Shown: in pieces, positions 1 to 5,600 of the stretch
Position numbering within the stretch: position 1 is the first letter of the stretch
Layout of the letters: each line of letters starts with the position of its first letter
Assembly (NCBI GenBank): GCA_013214985.1
Contig: JABSRY010000149.1
Coordinates: 1 to 6,310, forward strand
Direction: 5' to 3'
Length of the DNA stretch: 6,310 nt
Source: Hyphomicrobiales bacterium
GTDB taxonomy: Bacteria; Pseudomonadota; Alphaproteobacteria; Rhizobiales; OSC116
Notes under the pieces: generated by a model
Seen by the model: only the letters and a program-made list of their open reading frames with translations
Database searches by the model: none
What the model was told of the DNA's origin: nothing
Program-made: the position numbers and the translations under genes

Positions 1-65
1 TGGTAGCGTACAACAATCTCCAAAAAACCCTACACGCCTCTGTAAAAAAATTAGTCGAAAAGTGA
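1..65 (+). CDS. Possible C-terminal end of an upstream gene (partial)
   Basis: Reading from base 3, the sequence is open from the left edge to a TGA at 63-65 and gives the 20-residue tail VAYNNLQKTLHASVKKLVEK. Its alternating hydrophobic and basic residues suit an amphipathic C-terminal helix, and the base composition is less extreme than in the AT-rich stretch that follows. I do not recognise the family and infer no function. A second frame (from base 2) is open for longer, to base 223, but it runs through homopolymers and looks non-coding. The call rests only on the look of the peptide and on the change in composition after the stop, so it is tentative. Confidence 0.35.
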   Translation, partial: VAYNNLQKTLHASVKKLVEK

Positions 66-95
66 AAATCAGGAATTCAGCTGTAAAGTCAAGGG

Positions 96-118
96 AAAAT
101 TTTTTTCAAAAAAATTTT
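96..118. repeat. Perfect AT-only inverted repeat, 11-base arms
   Basis: The left arm is AAAATTTTTTT (96-106), the centre is the single C at 107, and the right arm is AAAAAAATTTT (108-118), an exact reverse complement. All stem pairs are A-T, so as RNA it would be a weak hairpin; as DNA it is a stiff, probably bent A-tract/T-tract element. It starts 30 bases after the putative stop codon at 65, so it may help end or pause transcription, or it may be an UP-like or nucleoid-protein binding tract. Neither role is demonstrated. Confidence 0.6.
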
Positions 119-134
119 GTCTCAGACAATTTTT
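117..134 (+). terminator. Weak terminator-like hairpin with T-run
   Basis: TTGTCT (117-122), C123 and AGACAA (124-129) form an inverted repeat that in RNA would fold as a stem of about five pairs with a three-base loop. It is followed directly by TTTTT (130-134) and a CTTCTTC pyrimidine run. The arrangement fits a short intrinsic terminator for a + strand gene ending at 65. The stem is short and low in G+C, so efficiency would be poor, and it could equally be an operator-like palindrome. Confidence 0.3.
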
Positions 135-148
135 CTTCTTCTGAAAAT
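122..148. repeat. Copy 1 of a two-part direct repeat
   Basis: TCAGACAA (122-129) is followed after 11 bases by CTGAAAAT (141-148). The same two octamers recur in the same order and orientation at 205-227, separated there by 7 bases. The linker of this copy is T and CTT rich. It may be a duplicated binding site or a decayed local duplication. Confidence 0.5.
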
Positions 149-204
149 ATGTCTCCCAAGTTTGTCATCATCTTTTATGTCAATCTTTCGTCTTCTTACA
201 CTCA

Positions 205-227
205 TCAGACAAGATTTTCCTGAAAAT
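205..227. repeat. Copy 2 of a two-part direct repeat
   Basis: TCAGACAA (205-212) and CTGAAAAT (220-227) repeat the octamers of 122-148 with a 7-base linker in place of 11. This copy overlaps the palindrome at 213-228. Starts of the two copies are 83 bases apart. Their meaning is unknown. Confidence 0.5.
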
Positions 228-228
228 C
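213..228. repeat. Operator-like palindrome GATTTTC-CT-GAAAATC
   Basis: GATTTTC (213-219) and GAAAATC (222-228) are exact reverse complements separated by two bases. A 16-base dyad of this kind, located 120 to 135 bases before sspB and just upstream of the promoter candidate, would suit a dimeric regulator. I do not recognise the consensus of a known factor, and in such AT-rich DNA some symmetry arises by chance. Confidence 0.4.
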
Positions 229-232
229 ATAA

Positions 233-248
233 AACATAATAAAATGTT
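233..248. repeat. Small inverted repeat AACAT-N6-ATGTT
   Basis: AACAT (233-237) and ATGTT (244-248) are reverse complements around a six-base spacer, five bases after the GATTTTC palindrome. The arms are short, so this could be chance; it is listed because it falls in the same cluster of dyads upstream of sspB. Confidence 0.25.
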
Positions 249-262
249 CACATATATTGGCG

Positions 263-299
263 GCAATATTGCGAATTATATTTACCAACACCCTATAAA
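263..299 (+). promoter_or_regulatory. Candidate sspB promoter with overlapping palindrome
   Basis: A possible -35 box TTGCGA (269-274) and -10 box TATAAA (294-299) are spaced by 19 bases, longer than the usual 17. The perfect ten-base palindrome GCAATATTGC (263-272) overlaps the -35 box and would be well placed for a repressor. Transcription from here would give a leader of roughly 40 bases before the ATG of sspB. Other hexamer pairs in this AT-rich DNA cannot be excluded, so the assignment is weak. Confidence 0.25.
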
Positions 300-337
300 T
301 GTGGTTAATTAGTTTAAGTTTATCATATTGGGTTATC

Positions 338-341
338 GGGG
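338..341 (+). promoter_or_regulatory. Ribosome binding site of sspB (GGGG)
   Basis: The run GGGG lies six bases before the ATG at 348 and is the only purine-rich G tract near it. It is a modest Shine-Dalgarno match, but it stands out in an AT-rich leader and supports the ATG at 348 over the in-frame ATG at codon 6. Confidence 0.5.
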
Positions 342-347
342 TATTTT

Positions 348-914
348 ATGGCTATTGATTTAATGAATTATGAGCAATTAACACAAGATGCAATGCGGAC
401 AGTTGTAAAACGTGCATTAGAACATGTTGTTGAGCATGGATTGCCGGGCGACCATCATTTTTATGTATCCTTTGATACTAATTTTCCGGGTGTTGCTATT
501 TCTGATTCAGTTTATGAGCAATATCCTGAAGAAATGACTATTGTCATTCAGCATCAATTTTGGGGACTTGAAGTTAAAGACGGTATATTGCGTATTGAAC
601 TTAGCTTCAATAATGTACCAGAAAAGCTAGAAATTCCGTTAATGGCTATCATTGGCTTTTTTGACCCGCATGTACAATTTGGTATTCAGTTTGAAATTCC
701 TGAAGAAATTTTGGAAGCCATAGAAACTATGGAAAAAGAAGAAGCGGCCAAAGATGAAACCGATGCGGATAATATTAAAAAAATTAATATGGATTCTGTT
801 GAGGACGAAAAACCAAAAGCCGTTAAAGATACTACCAAAACAGACAAGTCGGATGAAGAAAACAAAGGTGCACAAGTTGTTAGCTTAGATGCGTTTAGAA
901 AAAAAACTGATTAA
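348..914 (+). CDS. sspB: ClpXP protease adaptor SspB, alpha type
   Basis: This 188-residue cytoplasmic protein matches the alphaproteobacterial SspB family, which tethers substrates such as ssrA-tagged proteins from stalled ribosomes to ClpX and speeds their degradation by ClpXP. The folded substrate-binding domain covers about residues 1-120 and shows the familiar segments GLPGDHHFYVSFDT (31-44), MTIVIQHQFW (63-72) and FFDPHVQFGIQF (104-115). Residues 119-173 are a highly charged linker, probably disordered. The tail AQVVSLDAFRKK (175-186) is the conserved alpha-type ending, presumed to dock on the ClpX N-domain like the XB module of gamma-type SspB. The ATG at 348 has a GGGG run upstream and gives the usual N-terminus with a YEQLTQDA helix. 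fumC follows after 41 bases, suggesting co-transcription. Gene identity is firm; substrate range is known only for the family. Confidence 0.93.
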   Translation: MAIDLMNYEQLTQDAMRTVVKRALEHVVEHGLPGDHHFYVSFDTNFPGVAISDSVYEQYPEEMTIVIQHQFWGLEVKDGILRIELSFNNVPEKLEIPLMAIIGFFDPHVQFGIQFEIPEEILEAIETMEKEEAAKDETDADNIKKINMDSVEDEKPKAVKDTTKTDKSDEENKGAQVVSLDAFRKKTD

Positions 915-938
915 CACCACGCAAATTAAAAATATAAA
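911..938 (+). promoter_or_regulatory. Candidate internal promoter for fumC
   Basis: TTAACA (911-916), overlapping the sspB stop codon, and TATAAA (933-938) each differ from the sigma-70 consensus at one position and are 16 bases apart. A start near 945 would leave a leader of only about 11 bases, starting at the ribosome binding site itself, which argues against strong use. The gap is so AT-rich that a chance match is quite possible. If real, it would let fumC be expressed apart from sspB. Confidence 0.25.
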
Positions 939-944
939 ATTAAA

Positions 945-950
945 AGAGAA
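945..950 (+). promoter_or_regulatory. Ribosome binding site deciding the fumC start
   Basis: AGAGAA (945-950) lies five bases before the ATG at 956. A TTG immediately before that ATG (953-955) is also in frame, but it would sit only two bases from this purine tract. The spacing therefore favours ATG 956, as does the exact match in residue numbering with E. coli FumC. Confidence 0.5.
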
Positions 951-955
951 TATTG

Positions 956-2347
956 ATGACTGATACCCGTACAGAAACCGATAGTTTTGGCCCGTTGGAA
1001 GTGCCCAACGATAAATATTATGGTGCACAAACAGCGCGCTCACTTATCAATTTTAAAATTGGTACAGAGACTATGCCTATTCCGCTTATTCGGGGTTTAG
1101 GCATTATTAAAAAAGCCGCTGCATTGTCTAACCTTGCGTTAGATAATTTAGAGCAAAATATTTGCGACGCGATTGTACAAGCGGCTGAAGAAGTGATTGA
1201 TGGCAAACTTAACGATCATTTTCCGCTGGTTGTTTGGCAAACTGGGTCTGGTACGCAAAGTAACATGAACTCAAACGAAGTTATTTCTAACCGCGCTATC
1301 GAAATCATGGGCGGTGAATTGGGTTCTAAAACGCCTGTTCACCCTAACGATCATTGTAACCGCAGCCAATCGTCTAACGATACATTCCCAACTGCCATGC
1401 ATATTGGTGCGGTTGAAGAAATTCACCGCAGATTATTGCCTGCATTAGAGTATATTCATGCCGCGCTTGATAAAAAAGCCAAAGGGTGGACATCTATTAT
1501 TAAAATCGGCCGCACCCATTTACAAGATGCGACGCCATTAACATTAGGCCAAGAATTTTCGGGCTATGCCAAGCAAATGGAATATGCGATTGACCGCGTT
1601 AAAGCGGCTATGCCTCGTATGTACCCACTTGCACAGGGTGGCACCGCGGTTGGCACGGGCTTAAATGCCAAGCCAGGTTTTGCCGAAGAGTTTGCAAAAA
1701 CTGTAGCTAATATTACTGAGCTGCCTTTTATCACCGCCGAAAATAAATTTGAAGCACTCGCTGCGCATGATGCATTTGTTGAAATGTCTGGCGTTTTAAA
1801 CACCATTGCAGTTAGTCTTACAAAAATTGCCAATGACATACGTTTATTGGGCTCTGGCCCGCGTTCTGGCCTTGGCGAGCTATCATTGCCCGAAAATGAG
1901 CCTGGTTCATCTATCATGCCTGGTAAAGTAAACCCGACCCAATGTGAAGCGTTGACTATGGTTTGCGCGCAAGTGATGGGCAACCACACAACCATTACCA
2001 TTGGTGGTTTACAAGGGCATATGGAGCTGAATGTATTTAAACCAGTAATGGGCTATAATTTAATGCAGTCTATTCGGCTTGTTGCCGATGCATCGGTTAG
2101 CTTTACCGACAATTGCTTAGACGGCCTTAAAGCCAATGAAGCACAAATTGCCGATCTTATGTCGCGCTCATTAATGCTTGTAACGGCATTGGCGCCAACC
2201 ATTGGTTACGATAATGCAACTAAAATTGCTAAAACCGCACATAAAAACGGCACAACTTTAAAAGATGAAGCTGTTGGTGGCGGTTATGTAACTTCGGAAG
2301 AATATGACGCAGTTGTACGCCCTGAAGATATGATTGCACCCAAATAA
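956..2347 (+). CDS. fumC: Fumarate hydratase class II (fumarase C)
   Basis: This 463-residue enzyme catalyses the reversible hydration of fumarate to L-malate in the TCA cycle. It belongs to the iron-free, homotetrameric class II fumarases of the aspartase/fumarase superfamily. From the ATG at 956 its numbering coincides with E. coli FumC: T100 in GSGTQSNMN, N141 in SQSSND, T187 and H188 in GRTHLQDATP, and S318, K324, N326 and E331 in the signature GSSIMPGKVNP and just after it. All expected active-site residues are present. At the accessory B site H129, N131 and D132 are kept, but position 126 is T where E. coli has R. Length is normal and no frameshift is seen. Arginosuccinate lyase or aspartase is unlikely given the close fit to fumarase throughout. 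G+C appears higher than in the genes around it, as expected for a well-conserved, highly expressed gene. It probably shares a transcript with sspB and the small gene downstream. Confidence 0.97.
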   Translation: MTDTRTETDSFGPLEVPNDKYYGAQTARSLINFKIGTETMPIPLIRGLGIIKKAAALSNLALDNLEQNICDAIVQAAEEVIDGKLNDHFPLVVWQTGSGTQSNMNSNEVISNRAIEIMGGELGSKTPVHPNDHCNRSQSSNDTFPTAMHIGAVEEIHRRLLPALEYIHAALDKKAKGWTSIIKIGRTHLQDATPLTLGQEFSGYAKQMEYAIDRVKAAMPRMYPLAQGGTAVGTGLNAKPGFAEEFAKTVANITELPFITAENKFEALAAHDAFVEMSGVLNTIAVSLTKIANDIRLLGSGPRSGLGELSLPENEPGSSIMPGKVNPTQCEALTMVCAQVMGNHTTITIGGLQGHMELNVFKPVMGYNLMQSIRLVADASVSFTDNCLDGLKANEAQIADLMSRSLMLVTALAPTIGYDNATKIAKTAHKNGTTLKDEAVGGGYVTSEEYDAVVRPEDMIAPK

Positions 2348-2358
2348 TAGAAAGTTTT

Positions 2359-2380
2359 AGGTGGGGTTAATACCCCGCCT
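2359..2380 (+). terminator. GC-rich hairpin between fumC and the small gene
   Basis: AGGTGGGGT (2359-2367) and ACCCCGCCT (2372-2380) pair over nine positions, eight Watson-Crick and one U-G, around the tetraloop TAAT. It is the strongest hairpin I found between genes. It starts 11 bases after the fumC stop and ends 11 bases before the next ATG. No T-tract follows on either strand, so it is not a classic intrinsic terminator. It may protect the fumC 3' end, attenuate, or act as an imperfect terminator that lowers expression of the downstream gene. Confidence 0.4.
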
Positions 2381-2391
2381 TAACAACCATT

Positions 2392-2604
2392 ATGCCGAAA
2401 CCGCAAAAACACAGTTTTAACATATCGGGTCATCAGACCAGTATTACACTTGAAAATGAGTTTTGGCAGGCCTTAAAAGCCATTGCAGAACAGCAACAGC
2501 AAAGCCTTGCACAAACAATTATTAAAATAGACAATCAGCGCACTGATGAAAATTTATCGAGTGCGGTGCGGGTATATATTTTGAAATTTTATCAAGGCCG
2601 TTAA
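2392..2604 (+). CDS. Small ribbon-helix-helix domain protein
   Basis: The 70-residue product looks like the compact ribbon-helix-helix proteins (RHH_4 type) often encoded beside fumC and sspB in Hyphomicrobiales. The segment SGHQTSITLENEFWQAL (12-28) supplies the beta strand that normally contacts DNA as a dimer, followed by the start of helix 1. Helix 2 is about 38-49, and a C-terminal helix in NLSSAVRVYILKFYQGR (54-70) ends the chain. It is expected to be a cytoplasmic DNA-binding regulator, but family targets are unknown and it carries few basic residues on the strand. There is no toxin partner next to it, so an antitoxin role is not supported. No Shine-Dalgarno sequence is visible before the ATG, and a TAA at 2368-2370 closes the frame upstream, leaving this as the only normal start. 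Its TAA overlaps the stop codon of the convergent AsmA-like gene. Confidence 0.8.
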   Translation: MPKPQKHSFNISGHQTSITLENEFWQALKAIAEQQQQSLAQTIIKIDNQRTDENLSSAVRVYILKFYQGR

Positions 2605-5600
2605 TTTGCTGGCACGGGTTCTATATTCAAAACATTATTACTGTTAAAGTCTAAATTATCGTCTGCGGTTAAACTGCTTAGATTATCGTCTGTTGTTAAA
2701 TCGTCTATGTTACTTATATTCTCAGCATCGTCTAAATTGTCTAAATTTGTTGAATCCAATTCATTTTTCAAACCAAAGTTATTATCAATTTCTTCGATAT
2801 TTGAAGTCGATTGATTTTGTAAGGATAACAATAATTCCTGCATTGTTTTTTTATCTTTGGGCGCTTTTGGCGGCACAAGTTTAGACTGATCTACAACCCC
2901 AGTTCTGCTGACACTATTTTCGTTGGGGGCGATTGTTTCTTCTGGTGTTGCTGGTGGTGGCGGGGTTTTTTCGATAAATTGTTCGGGTAAATCAGCGATC
3001 TTAATTTCATTAGGTGACAGCGAGTTTGTTTTAATAGGGTTACTATCTTCAGTCACACCATCCAAAAACAAATATGGTATCAAAATAGATTTCGAGGGTT
3101 TTCTTTTAATCATTTCTTGAAACATTCTTGCTTCAATAGCATCTTCAACACGTTGTTTAATCTCTATTCTAAAATTTTTGGCTTCAGTTTTTTCTTGCTG
3201 ATAACGTTCTATTTCGGCGTCATTTTTGCGCTTAATTTCTATTTGTAATTGCTCCAGCCGATTTACATTTTTTTCTAATAATTTTACTCTATAATATTCT
3301 AATAAGTCATCGTAAGATATGCTTTCAGAAGCAACATTATTTGCGATCAACAAATCGACCGATATATTTGGTGCCACTTTAGAGTTTGCCAAAGGAATTT
3401 TTAATTTCAGATGGCCTTCATCACCACTTAAATCTACTTGCCCGATTAGATATGATTTTTGCATCTTAATATCTGATTTTTGAAAGCGTAACTCTTGGTT
3501 TATAGTCGCTAACCCGTTGACTATATTTATGGTGAGTTTTTCAGGCAATATTTTAATTGGGTAAATGCTTGGTTTTAAAAACTCGCTAAAGACGCTATTG
3601 ATAGCATTTTCATTTGCAGCATTTAGAATCTCTCTATTAAAATATTCATAATGTAAATTTTCAGTTCTAACATTTTTCAAATCGACATCTATCGCGCCCT
3701 GTATATTCGATAATAAACCATCGACAGTGTAGCCCTGCCCTCTCAGCTGCAAGTCTATGTTAATTAGACCAACTATATGTGGGTTATAAATTTTCAAACC
3801 CGCGGCAATATTGTTTAAATCTATAGCGAATGATTTGGCATTTAGTTCCGCAAATAACTTACCATCCACTGATTTTAATAATATTTCACCCTTTAAATTG
3901 GAGCCGTAGAAGCTGCCTTCAAAATTAATTAGAAACTGTTGTTCGACCGAATTTGAACTTACGACAATTGTCGCATCATCTAACACAAGCATATTAGTTA
4001 ATTGCAACTTTTTAACTTTAATATTGCCTGCAAGGGCCAGATTTTCAAGTTTGATCAAACTAAAACTATTGTTATTTATATTATCATTTTCGAAAATTTC
4101 TTGAGCTGATTTTATAATATCTTGTGCTTTATTATTTAAAAACGTCGCATCGTCGAAGCCAGCCGAAGCTTTTTGCCCCGCCAAAAATGTTACTAAATCT
4201 GAAAAATTTAATTGCATGGCTGTGCCCGAAAAATTTACTCTATTCTCAGCATCCATCTCAATGGCAAGGTCATTAAATTTGCTGTTTAAAATCAATACAT
4301 CTTTTGAAGTTAGGCGCAAAATATTATTGGCCATGCTTATTTTACCATTAAAATTCACCAAGCCCTTTAAAGAGTTTAGCATGTTTTTAAACAATTTTAA
4401 TCGATCGGCTGCATATCCTAAGCCGTTAATATTAAAATATAAATCGCCCTTAAAATCTTCCAGCTTATCGCTTTTTGATTGAGCGATAAATTCAATTTCT
4501 TGATCCCCTGCTAAAAATAGCAGCTTTATGTCTTGAATCTGATTATCATCTGAGTTTTCGGAAATATTTAATTTTACAACTCCGTCTGACAGCTCAACCG
4601 TATCCGAAATTTTACGCGCTAACAATTTGTCCAAATTATAGTGTTTTAGTAAATCGATAGAGTTTACATTTCGTAATATAAATTGAAGACTTCTTTGATT
4701 GAATTTACTCTTAATGATTTCAATATCTGCATTAATCTCTAAATCTGAAGTACCAACTTTGCCTGCTACATCTAGAAATAAATTTGCATTTTCATTATAA
4801 GCGGTTAGTTTGCCGTTTAGTTTTAACGAGCCCATATAGGGTACAATTTTGTCTAATAATATATTATTTTCATTTAATAAGTTATAAAATACTTGTGAAG
4901 TGAAACTCATATCCGCATCAATAATTGAAAACTCCATTAACGCGTTGGGCTTATTAGAATTGGCAATATTTTCGGCAACAAATTTATGCGGTAAATCGGC
5001 CTTTACAAATACATTTAGTTTATCGCCAATAATGCTCAGCGATTTAACACTTGTATTGGTATTTTCAAATGACAACGCTGCATCAAAAACACCAATATTT
5101 TTTATGCCATAAAACAATTTGTCGCTGTGTAAATTTATCTCAATATTACCGATATTTTCCAAAATATCGCTTGAAATAAAATGATAGTCGTCGGCTATTG
5201 GTGTATCAACGATGTCTTTGGTAAAACCGCGTTTTGTAAAGTTCGCAATATAATTTTTAAACGCATTAAAACCAGAATTATTAAATGATATTTCATCAAA
5301 AATCACATCAATAATATGCTTTGAATCCTGATATTTGTAAACAAGCCCATACTCATATTGCTTAGACTTTACCTTAGGAGAAATAATATTAAACCCAGTT
5401 TTAGTGATGCCGATATGGCCATCACTGATGAATAAATCATTTAACCCCCAAAAATCATTTAGCCCATTTTCTTCGGTAGAAAATAGCCATTTTGCAAGCC
5501 TATTAAAATGTAAGGCAGTAAATTTATATTGCCCCGTCATTAACAGATTTTCATCGCTTAATAACGGTTGCCTAGATAAACTATAAGCCAGTTTACTATT

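Larger units (their letters stand above)
66..347. other. Gene-free, repeat-rich leader upstream of sspB
   Basis: This 282-base stretch has no convincing coding frame. It is very AT-rich and holds several short inverted repeats (centred near 107, 123, 220, 240 and 267) and a duplicated two-part motif (122-148 and 205-227). From about 150 to 204 one strand is rich in pyrimidines, with repeated GTC and CTT triplets. The region should contain the promoter of the sspB-fumC group and perhaps the end of transcription of the gene at the left edge. I see no tRNA, no known riboswitch and no strong intrinsic terminator. Any regulatory role is inferred from position and symmetry alone. Confidence 0.6.

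Noticed and set aside
2..223. 73-codon open frame on the + strand at the left edge
   Set aside because: It has no start in the window, runs through poly-T/poly-A palindromes and gives low-complexity Ser/Phe/Asn/Lys sequence; the frame ending at 65 looks more like a true C-terminus.
639..875. 78-residue minus strand frame inside sspB
   Set aside because: Phe-rich peptide produced by reading the Glu/Lys-rich linker backwards; no start signal or family likeness.
953..955. TTG as the start of fumC
   Set aside because: It lies only two bases after the purine tract and would add one residue; ATG 956 has better spacing and matches E. coli FumC numbering exactly.
1564..2001. 145-residue minus strand frame inside fumC
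   Set aside because: It is fully antisense to the conserved catalytic part of fumC and its product resembles no family I know; it is a shadow of the coding constraint.
2392..2604. Antitoxin of a toxin-antitoxin pair
   Set aside because: There is no toxin-sized gene beside it on the same strand; its neighbours are fumC and a convergent envelope gene, and the family is normally found in this setting without a toxin.
2958..2976. A6 run before the proline codons as a programmed frameshift site
   Set aside because: In the reading frame the bases read GAA AAA ACC, which does not form an X-XXY-YYZ slippery heptamer, and the zero frame continues to a normal stop.
2693..5586. Several + strand frames of 60-88 residues opposite the AsmA-like gene
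   Set aside because: They are short, antisense to a continuous 1235-residue frame, lack ribosome binding sites and show no recognisable motifs.
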